Assembly (NCBI RefSeq): GCF_900105725.1
Contig: NZ_FNLM01000036.1
Location: 248,001 to 312,000 of the forward strand
DNA length: 64,000 nucleotides
Reading direction: 5' to 3'
Source: Gordonia westfalica
GTDB taxonomy: Bacteria > Actinomycetota > Actinomycetes > Mycobacteriales > Mycobacteriaceae
The stretch's first letter is position 1; every line of letters starts with the position of its first letter. Position numbers and translations under genes: made by a program. This document shows, one piece after another, positions 9,274 to 19,117 of the stretch. Under the pieces are notes generated by a model. It saw nothing but the letters and a program-made list of their open reading frames with translations. It searched no databases and was not told the DNA's origin.

Positions 9274-9287
9274 ACAGCCCTCTTGTA

Positions 9288-9302
9288 TTTGGTCAGTCCA
9301 TT
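9288..9302. promoter_or_regulatory. GntR-type operator site 3
   Basis: TTTGGT-CAG-TCCATT, 38 bp before the start of the acyl-CoA dehydrogenase at 9340. It marks an internal promoter that separates the 5050-9273 operon from the 9340-onward operon. Confidence 0.65.
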
Positions 9303-9339
9303 GATATAGTTGCGAAGAAGTGAGAGACGGAGGACCGAC

Positions 9340-10506
9340 GTGGATTTCGAGCTGACAGACGATCAGGCCACGATCCGAGATGCGGTTGCCGAACTGGCCG
9401 CCAAGTTCGACGACCAGTACTGGGCCGAGAAGGACGAGGCTCACGAGTTCCCTCGTGAGTTCTACGATGCGTTTGCCGAGGGGGGCTGGCTGGGCATCAC
9501 CACCCCGGAGGAATACGGCGGCCACGGGTACGGGATCACCGAGGCGTCGATCCTTCTCGAGCAGGTCGCCGCGTCCGGCGCCGGGATGAACGGTGCCAGC
9601 TCGATGCACCTGTCCATCTTCGGTATGCACCCGGTGATCGTCCACGGCAGCGAAGAGCTCAAGCAGCGCACACTGCCCCGCATCGTGAGCGGTGACCTGC
9701 ACGTGTGCTTCGGCGTGACCGAGCCCGGCGCCGGTCTCGATACCACCAAGATCACCACGTTCGCCAAGCGTGACGGGGACAAGTACGTCGTCAACGGTCG
9801 CAAGGTGTGGATCTCCAAGGCCGTCGAGTCAGAGAAGATCCTGCTGCTGACCCGCACGCAGAAGTTCGACGAGTCGCCCCGCAAGACGGATGGGATGACG
9901 TTGTTCCTGACCGACCTCGATCGGGACAAGGTCGACATCCGCCCGATCAAGAAGATGGGTCGCAATGCGGTCACGTCGAACGAGCTGTTCATCGACGGCC
10001 TCGAGATCCCCGTCGAAGACCGGGTCGGCGAAGAGGGCGAGGGCTTCAAGTACATCCTCGACGGCCTGAACCCGGAGCGGATGTTGGTCGCGGCAGAGGC
10101 GCTCGGTATCGGACGGGCGGCGATGCGCGCCGCGGTGCGCTACGGCAACGACCGTGAGGTGTTCGGCCGTCCGATCGGCAAGAATCAGGGAATCCAGTTC
10201 CCGCTGGCGGACTCGCTCGCGCGTCTCGACGCCGCCGAGCTGATGCTGCGGAAGGCGACCTGGCTGTACGACAACGGCAAACCCTGTGGCCGAGAGGCCA
10301 ACACCGCGAAGTACCTATGCGCGGATGCGGGGTTCGACGCGGCTGACCGGGCGTTGCAGACCCATGGTGGGATGGGCTATTCCGAGGAGTACAACGTGTC
10401 CCGCTACTTCCGAGAGGCGCGCCTGACGCGTATCGCCCCGATCAGCCAGGAGATGATCCTGAACTACCTCGGGTCCCACGTTCTCGGCCTTCCCAGGAGC
10501 TACTGA
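9340..10506 (+). CDS. Acyl-CoA dehydrogenase
   Basis: A 388-residue enzyme with complete family hallmarks: GVTEPGAGLDTTKITTFA, VNGRKVWISKA, REVFGRPIGKNQGIQF and THGGMGYSEEYNVSRYFREARL. GTG 9340 is chosen because GGAGG lies 7 nt upstream and the product begins MDFELTDDQ, the family's standard N-terminus; the frame is open further up, but that would run into the operator region. The stop overlaps the ATG of the SDR at 10506 (TGATG). In a cyclohexanecarboxylate-type route this or the 5050 product would be the AliB-like first dehydrogenase. Confidence 0.88.
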   Translation: MDFELTDDQATIRDAVAELAAKFDDQYWAEKDEAHEFPREFYDAFAEGGWLGITTPEEYGGHGYGITEASILLEQVAASGAGMNGASSMHLSIFGMHPVIVHGSEELKQRTLPRIVSGDLHVCFGVTEPGAGLDTTKITTFAKRDGDKYVVNGRKVWISKAVESEKILLLTRTQKFDESPRKTDGMTLFLTDLDRDKVDIRPIKKMGRNAVTSNELFIDGLEIPVEDRVGEEGEGFKYILDGLNPERMLVAAEALGIGRAAMRAAVRYGNDREVFGRPIGKNQGIQFPLADSLARLDAAELMLRKATWLYDNGKPCGREANTAKYLCADAGFDAADRALQTHGGMGYSEEYNVSRYFREARLTRIAPISQEMILNYLGSHVLGLPRSY

Positions 10507-11309
10507 TGACCGCAGTCGACAAAGACGACCTGAATGCCGCCTACCCCGGCTCGGCCGGTGTGTTCGGGTTGACCGGCCGGACGGCGCTGGTCACCGGGGC
10601 AGGAGGCGGCGTCGGGGCCGCGGTGGCCGAGGCATACGCAGCCGCGGGTGCTTCGGTGCTGGTGACCGACATCGACAAGGACGCCGCGGCGTCGGTCTGT
10701 CAGCGCATCACCGCGCGTGGCGGCGTCGCAGAGCCCTTCGCGCTCGACGTCTGTGACAGCGATGGTGCGCGCGACGCAGCGGCGGCGGCCGCCCAGCTCG
10801 GCGGCGGCACCCTCAACATCGTCGTGAACAACGCCGGCGTGATCGCTCCTGCCATGTTCCCGAAGATGGACGAGGCGCGGTTCCGCAAGGTGCTGGACAC
10901 CCATCTCATGGGCAGCTACCACTGCAGCCATGCCGCCCTCGATCACCTACCCGATGACGGCAGCGGCCGAATCATCAACGTGACGTCGGCGGCCGGCCTG
11001 ACCGGGACGATCGGACAGGCCAACTACGGCGCGGCCAAGGCGGCCATCATCGGTCTGACCAAGTCGCTCGCCCGCGAACTCGCCAAGCAGTCGGTGACGG
11101 TCAACGCGGTTGCGCCGCTCGCGGCGACCGCCATGACCGAGAACATCCGTTCCAACGAGAAGCTCGCGGCGAAGACACTGGCTCGGATTCCGCTCGCCCG
11201 CTGGGCCTTTCCGGAGGAGATAGCGCCGACGTTCGTCTTCTTGGCTTCGGATGCGGCAGGGTACATCACCGGCCAGATCTTGCCGGTCGACGGCGGGACG
11301 GTGATCTGA
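10506..11309 (+). CDS. SDR-family dehydrogenase
   Basis: A 267-residue classical short-chain dehydrogenase. The NAD(P) motif TGAGGGVGA is near residue 33 after a longer than usual N-terminus, NNAG is present, and the catalytic Ser-Tyr-Lys appear as VTSAAG and NYGAAKAA. The C-terminal ITGQILPVDGGTVI is typical. It probably oxidises a 3-hydroxyacyl-CoA for the thiolase that follows one base later. It is translationally coupled to the preceding acyl-CoA dehydrogenase. Confidence 0.87.
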   Translation: MTAVDKDDLNAAYPGSAGVFGLTGRTALVTGAGGGVGAAVAEAYAAAGASVLVTDIDKDAAASVCQRITARGGVAEPFALDVCDSDGARDAAAAAAQLGGGTLNIVVNNAGVIAPAMFPKMDEARFRKVLDTHLMGSYHCSHAALDHLPDDGSGRIINVTSAAGLTGTIGQANYGAAKAAIIGLTKSLARELAKQSVTVNAVAPLAATAMTENIRSNEKLAAKTLARIPLARWAFPEEIAPTFVFLASDAAGYITGQILPVDGGTVI

Positions 11310-11310
11310 G

Positions 11311-12507
11311 ATGGCGCGTGTGACAGGACCTTTCGTCTCTTCGGGACGGGAAGTGGTGATCGCCGAAGCGGTGCGAACCCCCATCGGCAAGTCGCATCCC
11401 GAGAAAGGCTGGTTCCGCGACATCCATCCCAACGCGATGCTCGCGGCCTGCTACCAGGACCTCATCGGCCGGTCGGGCATTGATCCGAGCGTTGTCGAGG
11501 ACCTCGTGATCGGCTGCACCGCACCGTTCGGCGAGCAGTCTCGCAACATCGGCCGCAATGCCTGGCTCCAGGCCGGGTACCCGCCCGAGGTGCCCGCCAC
11601 CACCCTCGATCGCCGCTGCGGGTCGGCGCAGACAGCGGTGAACTTCGCCGCGTCGCTCGTGGCCTCAGGAGTCCACGACATCGTCATCGCCGGCGGCGTC
11701 GAACACATGGGACACGTGCCGATGAATTCGCCGGCCAAGATCAGCGAGCTGTACGGCGAGCCGTGGCCCGCGGAATTGCGGGCACGCTACGACTTCGTCA
11801 CGCAGGGGGAGAGCGCCGAACTCATCGCCGAGCGGTGGGAGCTCTCCCGCGAGGAGATGGACCGGTTCGCCGTCCGCTCCCACGAACTCGCGGTGGCGGC
11901 GATCGAGGCCGGCCGCTTCGTCGACGAGATGGTGCCCATGGAGCTCGACGGCGAGGTGCGCACAGGAGACCAGACGGTCCGTCCGGGTACGTCGATGGAA
12001 TCACTGGCCGGTCTGAAGACCGTGTTCCGCTCGGAGAACGGGCGGATCACCGCGGGGACGTCGAGCCCCGTCTGCGACAGCGCGGCCGCGGTGCTGCTGT
12101 GCACCCGGGAGGCCGCCGAGCGGCATGGGCTGCGGATCCGGGCGCGGATCGCCGACCAGACAACGGTCGGGGTGGATCCGATCATCATGCTGACCGGGCC
12201 CATTCCGGCGACGCGAAAACTGCTCGAGCGCAACGACCTCACCGTCGACGACATCGACCTGTTCGAGGTCAACGAGGCGTTCTCGTCGGTGGTGCTGGCG
12301 TGGCAGCGTGAGCTGAAGCCCGACGAGGACCGCGTCAACGTCAACGGCGGGGCCATCGCTCTCGGACACGCCGTCGGCGCGACCGGTGCCCGGCTGATCG
12401 CGAGCATCCTGCACGAGATGGAGCGCCGCGACAGCGCCCTCGGTCTCGTGACGATGTGCTGCGGTGGCGGTCTCGGCACCGGGACCCTCATCGAACGAGT
12501 TGATTGA
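11311..12507 (+). CDS. Thiolase (acetyl-CoA acyltransferase)
   Basis: A 398-residue thiolase II. The nucleophile is Cys103 in LDRRCGSAQTAVN, NEAF is present, the active-site His lies in NVNGGAIALGHAVGATGAR, and the second cysteine lies in TMCCGGGLGTG. It cleaves a 3-ketoacyl-CoA with CoA. It starts 1 nt after the SDR, and its stop overlaps the ATG of the CoA-transferase-like gene at 12507, so dehydrogenase, thiolase and transferase are made together. Confidence 0.9.
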   Translation: MARVTGPFVSSGREVVIAEAVRTPIGKSHPEKGWFRDIHPNAMLAACYQDLIGRSGIDPSVVEDLVIGCTAPFGEQSRNIGRNAWLQAGYPPEVPATTLDRRCGSAQTAVNFAASLVASGVHDIVIAGGVEHMGHVPMNSPAKISELYGEPWPAELRARYDFVTQGESAELIAERWELSREEMDRFAVRSHELAVAAIEAGRFVDEMVPMELDGEVRTGDQTVRPGTSMESLAGLKTVFRSENGRITAGTSSPVCDSAAAVLLCTREAAERHGLRIRARIADQTTVGVDPIIMLTGPIPATRKLLERNDLTVDDIDLFEVNEAFSSVVLAWQRELKPDEDRVNVNGGAIALGHAVGATGARLIASILHEMERRDSALGLVTMCCGGGLGTGTLIERVD

Positions 12508-13739
12508 TGATCGACTTCGGGGCGTGGCTGCGGCCGGAGATGGGGGTGTGGTGGAGCCAGGCGGCCGCCGAGCCCCGTCCCCTGGTCGACCGGCTGCTGG
12601 AGCAGGCGCCGGGGCTGGGGCCACTGCGCCTGTTCACCGGTCTGAGTTGGAACGACCAACTCGCGCACTCGCTGTCACCGGCCGACATGATGGTGTCCTA
12701 CGGCGGTCTCGGCGCGCTCCGCGAGCTCGGCGCCACCGACCAGCTCGACGTCGTGCCCTGTCACTATTCGGCCCTGCCCAGGATGTTCGCCGAGCACCGG
12801 CTGCCCTGTGATGCCGGGCTGCTGCAGGTCGCGCCGCCCGATCGTGACGGGATGTGCTCCCTCGGGATCGGGGTCGACTACATGGCCGACGCGATCGAGC
12901 ACACGTCGCTGCTCTTCGCCGAGATCAACCGGCAGATGCCGGTGGTGGCCGGGTCGCCCCGGATCCCGCTGAGCCGTTTCACCGCCACCATCGAGACCGA
13001 TCGTCCACTGCAAGAGGAGGATCGCAGACCCGTCGGCGACCTCGACCGGGCGATCGCCGGCCACATCGCGACTCTCGTCGATGACGGCGACACCATCCAG
13101 GTGGGCATCGGGTCGACCGGAGCGGCGGTGTTCGACGCGCTCTCCGGTCACCGGGACCTCGGTGTCCACACCGGTATGGTCACCGACGGAGTGCTCCGGC
13201 TGATCGAGAAGGGCGTCGTCACAGGTGCCCGTAAGCAGATCGACGTCGGGATGGCCGTCGCGGGTACCGCGTTGGGCTCCGCTGAACTCTACGAGCGGAT
13301 ATCCGAACTGCCGGTGTCGTTCCGCCCGACCAGCTACACGCACACACCGCCGGTGCTCTCCCGACTGTCCTCCCTGGTCGCCGTGAACTTCGCCATCGAG
13401 GTCGATCTCACCGGCCAGGTCGGAGCCGAGATGAGTCGCGGCACCTATCTGGGTGCCGTCGGCGGGCAGGTCGACTTCGCGCGTGCCGCGGCTCTGACCG
13501 GGAAGCGCTCGATAGTCGCACTCCGGTCGACGATGCGCGGACGGTCGTCGATCAAGTTCGCCCTCGACGAGGGTGTGGTCACCACCGCGCGCGCCGACGT
13601 CGACTGTGTGGTGACCGAGCACGGTGTCGCACATCTGCGCGGGCAACCCCTCGCTGAACGGCGGCGACGCCTCATCGACGTCGCCGCACCCGAATTCCGC
13701 GATGAGCTGGCCCGAGCGGTGCAGTCCGCAACCGGCTAG
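12507..13739 (+). CDS. Acetyl-CoA hydrolase/transferase-family protein
   Basis: A 410-residue member of the 4-hydroxybutyrate CoA-transferase/acetyl-CoA hydrolase family. It has an N-terminal domain with [13 protein letters not shown], the middle segment [16 protein letters not shown], and the C-terminal signature [12 protein letters not shown]. It moves CoA from an acyl-CoA to a carboxylate, or hydrolyses it, and would recycle CoA or activate a pathway acid. ATG 12507 overlaps the thiolase TGA; a TTG one codon upstream is an alternative. It is the last gene before a 39-nt gap to the BadH-like gene. Confidence 0.8.
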   Translation: MIDFGAWLRPEMGVWWSQAAAEPRPLVDRLLEQAPGLGPLRLFTGLSWNDQLAHSLSPADMMVSYGGLGALRELGATDQLDVVPCHYSALPRMFAEHRLPCDAGLLQVAPPDRDGMCSLGIGVDYMADAIEHTSLLFAEINRQMPVVAGSPRIPLSRFTATIETDRPLQEEDRRPVGDLDRAIAGHIATLVDDGDTIQVGIGSTGAAVFDALSGHRDLGVHTGMVTDGVLRLIEKGVVTGARKQIDVGMAVAGTALGSAELYERISELPVSFRPTSYTHTPPVLSRLSSLVAVNFAIEVDLTGQVGAEMSRGTYLGAVGGQVDFARAAALTGKRSIVALRSTMRGRSSIKFALDEGVVTTARADVDCVVTEHGVAHLRGQPLAERRRRLIDVAAPEFRDELARAVQSATG

Positions 13740-13778
13740 CGAGTCATCGCACATCCATCACTCTCGAAAGGACACACA

Positions 13779-14537
13779 ATGAGCAACCGGGTAGCACTCG
13801 TCACCGGAGGCGCGCAGGGCATCGGCGAGGGGATCTCGCGCAAGCTCGGCGCCGACGGATTCCGCGTGGCGATCGCCGACCTCAACCTCGAGGTCGCACA
13901 GCAGACGGCCAAGGAGATCGTCGCGGCCGGCGGCGAGGCCATCGCGGTGCCGATCGACGTCACCGACACCGCCTCGGTCAAGGCCGCCGTCGAGCAGGTG
14001 ACCGCCGAACTCGGTCCCATCGAGATCGCGGTGAACAACGCCGGCTGGGACGACTTCATGAAGTTCGTCGACACCGACGAGGACTTCTGGGACAAGATCC
14101 TCGAGATCAACTTCAAGGGCTCGCTGCGCGTGAATCACACGGTGGTCCCGGGCATGGTCGAGCGCGGATTCGGCCGCATCATCAACATCGGCTCCGACGC
14201 CGGGCGCGTCGGCTCCTCTCTCGAGGCGGTCTACTCGGGTGCCAAGGGCGGCACCATCGCCTTCACCAAGACGCTCGCCCGCGAGGTCGCCACCAAGGGT
14301 GTCACCGCGAACAGTGTCTGCCCGGGTCCCACCGACACGCCGGCCCTGCGCAAGTTCGCCGACAATTCGGGCCAGGATGCCGACAAGGTGCTCGGCGGCA
14401 TGACGAAGGCCGTGCCGATGAAGCGCCTCGCCACCCCTGCCGACATCGCGGCCGCGGTCGCGTTCTTCGCTTCCGACGAGGCCGGTTACATCACCGGGCA
14501 GACGCTGTCGGTCAGCGGCGGCCTGACGATGGCATAG
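13779..14537 (+). CDS. badH: SDR similar to 2-hydroxycyclohexanecarboxyl-CoA dehydrogenase (BadH)
   Basis: A 252-residue SDR with [21 protein letters not shown] and the triad Ser139-Tyr152-Lys156 (VYSGAKGG). The NNAGWD-x-F motif and overall pattern resemble BadH of Rhodopseudomonas palustris, which oxidises 2-hydroxycyclohexanecarboxyl-CoA to the 2-keto compound. BadI-like crotonases nearby support this. It starts after AGGAC(A) with good spacing and is followed 2 nt later by a crotonase. General 3-hydroxyacyl-CoA dehydrogenase activity remains possible. Confidence 0.75.
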   Translation: MSNRVALVTGGAQGIGEGISRKLGADGFRVAIADLNLEVAQQTAKEIVAAGGEAIAVPIDVTDTASVKAAVEQVTAELGPIEIAVNNAGWDDFMKFVDTDEDFWDKILEINFKGSLRVNHTVVPGMVERGFGRIINIGSDAGRVGSSLEAVYSGAKGGTIAFTKTLAREVATKGVTANSVCPGPTDTPALRKFADNSGQDADKVLGGMTKAVPMKRLATPADIAAAVAFFASDEAGYITGQTLSVSGGLTMA

Positions 14538-14539
14538 GT

Positions 14540-15382
14540 GTGGACAACGTGACTGTGGAGTGGTCGACGGTTCGTCGTTATGAGGACGTCGACTACTCCC
14601 GCACCGCCGACGGGATCGCCAAGATCACCATCTGTCGGCCCGAGGTACACAACGCCTTTCGCCCGCAGACCCTCATCGAGATCTCCGAAGCCCTCACCCA
14701 TGCACGTGAGGACCCCACGATCGGCGTGATCGTGCTGACCGGTGAAGGCGACAAGGCGTTCTGTTCCGGCGGCGATCAACGCGTGCGCGGCGATACCGGC
14801 TATCTGACCGAACCCGACAAGCCGGGCGCGGTGGGACGGTTCCACGTCACCGATCTCCAGGTCCAGATCCGCCGACTACCCAAACCGGTCGTGGCCATGG
14901 TGGCCGGATACGCCATCGGTGGCGGCCACGTGTTGCAGATCGTCTGCGACCTGACCATCGCGGCCGACAACGCCCGACTCGGACAGGTCGGCCCGCAGGT
15001 CGGCTCATTCGACGGCGGCTTCGGCGCAGGATTGCTGTCGAACATCGTAGGCGCCCGCAAGGCCAAGGAGATCTGGTTTCTGTGCCGGCAATACGATGCC
15101 GCACAGGCCCTCGAGATGAATCTCGTCAACACGGTTGTGCCGCTGGCGGACCTGGAATCCGAGACCGTCGCGTGGTGCCGACGGATGCTGGAGCTGTCGC
15201 CCCTGGCGCTACGACTGATGAAGGCCAGCTTTCACGCGGCCGAGGACGGACTGGCCGGAATTCAGCAACTGGCCCACGACACCAATCTGCTCTTCTACTC
15301 GACCGATGAGGCCAAGGAAGGCCGCGAGGCGTTCAAGGCGAAGCGAACCCCGGACTTCGATCAGTTCCCCCGGCGTTCGTGA
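14540..15382 (+). CDS. MenB/BadI-type crotonase
   Basis: A 280-residue crotonase very like naphthoate synthase Men[69 protein letters not shown] and [16 protein letters not shown]. In the MenB/BadI group these give the oxyanion hole, the Ser/Asp pair and a C-terminal Tyr. No menaquinone genes are nearby, and it sits directly after the BadH-like gene, so a BadI-like role (hydrolytic ring opening of a 2-ketocyclohexanecarboxyl-CoA analogue) is more likely than naphthoate synthesis. A second, more BadI-like copy lies at 24197. The start is GTG 14540; GTG 14549 is an alternative. Confidence 0.78.
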   Translation: MDNVTVEWSTVRRYEDVDYSRTADGIAKITICRPEVHNAFRPQTLIEISEALTHAREDPTIGVIVLTGEGDKAFCSGGDQRVRGDTGYLTEPDKPGAVGRFHVTDLQVQIRRLPKPVVAMVAGYAIGGGHVLQIVCDLTIAADNARLGQVGPQVGSFDGGFGAGLLSNIVGARKAKEIWFLCRQYDAAQALEMNLVNTVVPLADLESETVAWCRRMLELSPLALRLMKASFHAAEDGLAGIQQLAHDTNLLFYSTDEAKEGREAFKAKRTPDFDQFPRRS

Positions 15383-15406
15383 CCCGACGGTGAAAGGTTC
15401 TCTCTC

Positions 15407-16453
15407 ATGACGACGTTCGGCATCAACGCCTTCGGTACCGGATCGGGACCCGACCGGTTCTCGACGATGGTCGATCTCGCTCGTGAGGCCGAGGATGCCG
15501 GATGCACCGCGATCTGGACCAGCGAACTCTACAGCCGGTCGGCGACCGTTCCGATGGCAGCCCTGGCGGGCGGCACGAGCTCCATCCAGATCGGGTCGAA
15601 CATCGCCTACGGTGTCGGACGGAGCCCACTGATGTGGGCGGCCGAGGCGCGAGACCTGGACGAGATGTCGGGCGGGCGGATCATCCTGGGGTTGGGCAAC
15701 GGAACCCCGAAGATGATGGAGGCCTGGCACGGCGTGAGCGGTGAGGCGCCCGCGGCGCGGATGGCAGAACTGCTGTCGGTGCTGAAAGCCTTGTGGCGTC
15801 TGCACGAAGGTCCCGTGCACCATGATGGGCGCTTCTACTCGGTTCACGTCGCGCCGACCGCCGATGTCCCGGCGCCGATCCGGCCCGAGATCCCGATCTG
15901 GATCGCGGGCGTCAACAAATACATGCTGCGTACTGCGGGCCGCCACGCCGACGGGTTGGTGGGCCACCCCATGTTCACCGCCGAGTACGTCCGGGGTCCG
16001 GTGAAGGACGAGATCGCAGTCGGCGCGACCAGCGTCGACCGGGATCCCGCCGACGTGACCATCATGGGGATTCGGATGTGCGCGATCAATGACGACGTTG
16101 AACTGGCGCGTCGCCAAGCCGCTTTCGCCATCGGGCAATACGCGGCCTCCCGGGTTTACGATCGGCTGTTCGAGCTACACGGCTGGAGCAAGGACCAGGC
16201 TGTCATTCGGCAAGCCGCGCGGGACCGTGACGAGGAAGCACTCGTGCGAGCGGTCACCGACGACATGATCGACACGATCACCATCGCGTGCAAGCCGGCT
16301 GAGTTCGCGGACGCCTTGGCGCGCATCCCCGACGGCTTCGATCACCTCGACCTGATCGCGCCGCCGTGGGGCCTGTCCGACGAGGAGACCCGGTCGACGA
16401 CCGCGGCGATTCTCGACGGGCTGCGGGTCCACCTCGCGGCCGGTAGATCCTGA
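15407..16453 (+). CDS. LLM-class flavin/F420-dependent oxidoreductase
   Basis: A 348-residue luciferase-like TIM barrel: FGINAFGTGSGPDRF, IQIGSNIAYGVGRSP, AAEARDLDEMSGGRIILGLGNGTPKM, and an IRPEIPIWIAGVNKYMLRTAGRHADGLVGHP region typical of F420-dependent mycobacterial members. It would oxidise or reduce a pathway intermediate using F420 or FMN; the substrate is unknown. It follows the crotonase by 24 nt and ends the plus-strand operon, 12 nt from the convergent GntR gene. Confidence 0.8.
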   Translation: MTTFGINAFGTGSGPDRFSTMVDLAREAEDAGCTAIWTSELYSRSATVPMAALAGGTSSIQIGSNIAYGVGRSPLMWAAEARDLDEMSGGRIILGLGNGTPKMMEAWHGVSGEAPAARMAELLSVLKALWRLHEGPVHHDGRFYSVHVAPTADVPAPIRPEIPIWIAGVNKYMLRTAGRHADGLVGHPMFTAEYVRGPVKDEIAVGATSVDRDPADVTIMGIRMCAINDDVELARRQAAFAIGQYAASRVYDRLFELHGWSKDQAVIRQAARDRDEEALVRAVTDDMIDTITIACKPAEFADALARIPDGFDHLDLIAPPWGLSDEETRSTTAAILDGLRVHLAAGRS

Positions 16454-16465
16454 CGCAGTTGCCGC

Positions 16466-17239
16466 TCAGGCGTCGGCCAGGTCGATCTCGGTACGTTGTT
16501 CGACCTGGACGACCGCCTCGGCGTAGCCGTGGACGTGCTTGGTCATGCGCCGCATCGCCGCGGCGGGATCACCGGCCCGGATCGCGTCGGTGATGTTCTT
16601 GTGTGCGCGATGCGTGGTCTTGCGGACGTCGTCGTCGACGAATGCGGTGTTCTCGGTGGAACTGTAGATGGCGGTCGACAGCGCCGTCATGAATCCGGTG
16701 AGCAGTTCGTTGTGACTGGCAATCGCGACGGCGAGGTGCCAGTCGACATTCGCCTGCAGGAATGCCTCGAGTGGCAAGGTGATGTCGCCCAGAATGGCGT
16801 TCGCCGCGTCGAGTGCGGCGAGGTCGTCCTCGGTGCGATACTTCGCGGCCAGGCTGGCGCAGGCCGGTTCGATCGCCTCGCGGGTTTCCAGAAGCGCGGT
16901 GAGGCGAAGCTGCTGTCCTCTGATCAGCAAGCTGACCGAGGTGGCCACCGAGTCTCCGCCTGGTTGCTGGACGAAGGCGCCGCCGGACCTGCCGGTCTTG
17001 ATCACGACCAGGCCCTGCACTTCGAGGATGCGCAGTGCCTCGCGAACGGTGGTGCGGCTCATCCGGGTCTGGGTGACCAGTTCTCGTTCGGGAGGCAGTG
17101 CTGTACCCGATGGGAAATCTCCCCGAAGAATGCGTTCGCGGAGGTCGTTGGCGAGAACATCGGATGCCTTGGGCACCTGCATCGGCTGGAGTTGAACGGG
17201 ATGGCGCGCAACTGTGCTCGACGAGGATGGCTCGGGCAT
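16466..17239 (-). CDS. GntR-family regulator, FadR/FCD subfamily
   Basis: A 257-residue regulator. The N-terminal winged helix (about residues 27-90) reads SDVLANDLRERILRGDFPSG...LPPERELVTQTRMSRTTVREALRILEVQGLV. The C-terminal all-helical FCD domain (about 100-245) has spaced histidines (DWHLAVAIASHNELL, THRAHKNI, HVHGY) of the kind that bind metal or ligand. FCD regulators usually repress catabolic genes and release DNA on binding an acid or acyl-CoA. Operators TTTGGT-N3-ACCAAA lie 20-34 bp before its own start and before most other operons of the island, so it is proposed as their common regulator, autoregulated. Confidence 0.9.
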   Translation of the reverse strand: MPEPSSSSTVARHPVQLQPMQVPKASDVLANDLRERILRGDFPSGTALPPERELVTQTRMSRTTVREALRILEVQGLVVIKTGRSGGAFVQQPGGDSVATSVSLLIRGQQLRLTALLETREAIEPACASLAAKYRTEDDLAALDAANAILGDITLPLEAFLQANVDWHLAVAIASHNELLTGFMTALSTAIYSSTENTAFVDDDVRKTTHRAHKNITDAIRAGDPAAAMRRMTKHVHGYAEAVVQVEQRTEIDLADA

Positions 17240-17258
17240 GAGACCTACTTCCTGTGCA

Positions 17259-17273
17259 TTTGGTCGTACCTAA
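17259..17273. promoter_or_regulatory. GntR-type operator site 4 (autoregulatory)
   Basis: TTTGGT-CGT-ACCTAA, 20-34 bp upstream of the GntR start codon (17239, minus strand). Confidence 0.75.
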
Positions 17274-17331
17274 TGTAACAGCACTGGAAGAGCATACGCG
17301 ACTTCTAGCTGCGTAAGTGCGTTCATGGTAA

Positions 17332-17346
17332 TTTGGTCGTACCAAA
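17332..17346. promoter_or_regulatory. GntR-type operator site 5 (perfect palindrome)
   Basis: TTTGGT-CGT-ACCAAA is the only site with perfect 6-bp arms. It lies 94 bp before the enoyl-CoA hydratase start (17441) and 73 bp from site 4. TTGACT follows at 17353 and may be a -35 element for the rightward operon. Confidence 0.8.
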
Positions 17347-17440
17347 ATAATGGTTGACTTGCCGTGCGACGACTGGCTACGTTGCAGGAAGAGACCGCGG
17401 TCGACGGACGACCACTGCGACGGGATGTGAGGGATCATCG

Positions 17441-18223
17441 ATGGCCGAGCGAGCCGAGGACATTGTCACCTGGACGACGGCGAAGCCGGGTATCACCTCG
17501 GTCGTGCTGAACCGTCCGCCCGCCAACGCCCTGGGAATCCCGCTCCTGGACGGCATGCATCTCGCCATCGATGCCGCCGAGAAGGCCGGGGACGTCAAGG
17601 TCATGGTGATCTCGTCCGCACAGCCGAAGTTCTTCGCCGCGGGGGCTGACATCAAGCACCTCTCCTCGATCGATGCCGAGACGTTCACCGCCTACGGCGA
17701 CAAGATGCGTGAGGTGAACGATCGCCTGGCCGCAGCGGGGTGGATCTCGATCGCCGCGGTGGACGGCGTAGCCCTCGGTGGAGGCCTCGAACTCGCGATG
17801 GCTTGCACACTCCGGGTCGCCGGTAGCGGCGGGAAGTTCGGCCTGCCCGAGGTGAAACTGGGTCTGATCCCGGGTGCGGGCGGGACGCAACGGCTTCCGC
17901 GGCTCGTCGGTCGTGGCCGGGCGCTCGACATCATGCTCACCGCCCGTCAGGTCGGCACGGACGAGGCGTATCGCATCGGTCTGGTGGACCGCGTGACAGA
18001 CGGTGACGTAGTCGAAGCCGCACTCGCGTTCGCCGACGAACTCGTCGGACCCTCGCTGCCGGCCCAACTGTCGGTCGTCCGCACTGTCGACGCCGCCTTC
18101 GACCTTCCTCTCGGCGAGGGCGCGCGATTCGAGGTGTCCGAGATCCAGTCGCTCTTCGAGCGCGGGGAGGCGGCCGAGGGGATCTCGGCGTTCGTTGCCA
18201 AGCGCGCACCGCAGTTCCGCTGA
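17441..18223 (+). CDS. Enoyl-CoA hydratase (canonical; BadK-like role possible)
   Basis: A 260-residue crotonase with both catalytic glutamates of true hydratases: one in GGGLELAMAC and one in FGLPEVKLGLIPGAGGTQRL. The oxyanion segment is FFAAGADIKHL. It adds water to a 2-enoyl-CoA, and in a cyclohexanecarboxylate route it would hydrate cyclohex-1-enecarboxyl-CoA (BadK role). ATG 17441 is preferred: GAGGG precedes it by 7 nt and the family begins about there, although the frame is open upstream to 17354. It is the first gene of a plus-strand operon controlled by operator site 5. Confidence 0.87.
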   Translation: MAERAEDIVTWTTAKPGITSVVLNRPPANALGIPLLDGMHLAIDAAEKAGDVKVMVISSAQPKFFAAGADIKHLSSIDAETFTAYGDKMREVNDRLAAAGWISIAAVDGVALGGGLELAMACTLRVAGSGGKFGLPEVKLGLIPGAGGTQRLPRLVGRGRALDIMLTARQVGTDEAYRIGLVDRVTDGDVVEAALAFADELVGPSLPAQLSVVRTVDAAFDLPLGEGARFEVSEIQSLFERGEAAEGISAFVAKRAPQFR

Positions 18224-18271
18224 CACCCACCCGAGACCGACATCCGCTATCAACCGGCAAGGAGCCAGGCG

Positions 18272-19081
18272 ATGAAAACTCTGGACGAGACCTTCGAGAC
18301 CTTCCTCGTCGAGGAGGTGAAGCCGGGGATCGTGGTCGTCACGCTCAACCGGCCGGATCGCTACAACGCGATGACCAACACGATGTTCCTGGAGCTGGAG
18401 CGACTTGCCTGGGGCCTCGAGACCGAGGATGCCTGTCGAGTCGTCATCCTCACCGGCGCCGGGAAGGCGTTCTGTTCGGGCTACGATCTAGCCGACGCCG
18501 ATGACCTGCCCAACCTCGGTGCCTTGGGCATGCTCGATCAGCAGGAACGTGCCGCTCGGGCGCTGTCTGCGATCCGGTCGCTGCGGGTGCCGGTGATCGC
18601 CGCGGTCAACGGCCCGGCCGCCGGCGGCGGACTCGCGCTGGCACTCGCCGCCGACATCCGGTTGGCCGGCGCCACTGCCAAGTTCAATGCTGCGTTCGTC
18701 CGGATCGGCCTGTCCGCAGGTGATCTCGGGACGTCCTGGCTGCTGACCCGCCTGATCGGGCCGGCGAAGACCAGCGAGATCTGCTTCACCGGCCGCATCG
18801 TCGAGGCCGAGGAAGCCGCACAGCTGGGCATCGCCAACTCGGTGAGTGCCGACGACGTGGTCGCCGATGCGATCGCCCTGGCCGAGAAGATCGTGTCGAA
18901 TTCCCCCGGCGGGGTCCAGCTGTCGAAGCGCGCGCTGCAGGCGAACCTCGAAGTCGGTTCGTACGCCGCAGCACTCGAACTCGAGAACCGGGGGCAAGCC
19001 CTGCTCACGCGGAGCCCGGACATGGCCGAGGCGTTGAATGCCTTCAAAGAGAAGCGCGCGCCGGTCTTCCAGGGCCGATGA
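18272..19081 (+). CDS. Crotonase-family protein A of a tandem pair (non-canonical active site)
   Basis: A 269-residue crotonase: FCSGYDLADADD, NGPAAGGGLALALAADIRLA, FVRIGLSAGDLGTSWLLTRLIG. The two hydratase glutamates are missing (Ala in GGGLALAL, and no Glu in the AAFVRIGLS stretch), but an Asp lies in AGDLG where isomerase-type members carry an acidic residue. Isomerase, hydrolase or other crotonase chemistry is therefore more likely than simple hydration. Its closest visible relative is the next gene; the C-terminal about 50 residues are nearly the same in both. Confidence 0.82.
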   Translation: MKTLDETFETFLVEEVKPGIVVVTLNRPDRYNAMTNTMFLELERLAWGLETEDACRVVILTGAGKAFCSGYDLADADDLPNLGALGMLDQQERAARALSAIRSLRVPVIAAVNGPAAGGGLALALAADIRLAGATAKFNAAFVRIGLSAGDLGTSWLLTRLIGPAKTSEICFTGRIVEAEEAAQLGIANSVSADDVVADAIALAEKIVSNSPGGVQLSKRALQANLEVGSYAAALELENRGQALLTRSPDMAEALNAFKEKRAPVFQGR

Positions 19082-19117
19082 GCACCCACCGTTCCATCAC
19101 GACCGAGGCAGGCGATC

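Noticed and set aside
14540..15382. Naphthoate synthase MenB for menaquinone synthesis
   Set aside because: The sequence is very MenB-like, but no other menaquinone gene is present and the context is ring beta-oxidation; a BadI-like role is preferred, with MenB kept as an alternative.
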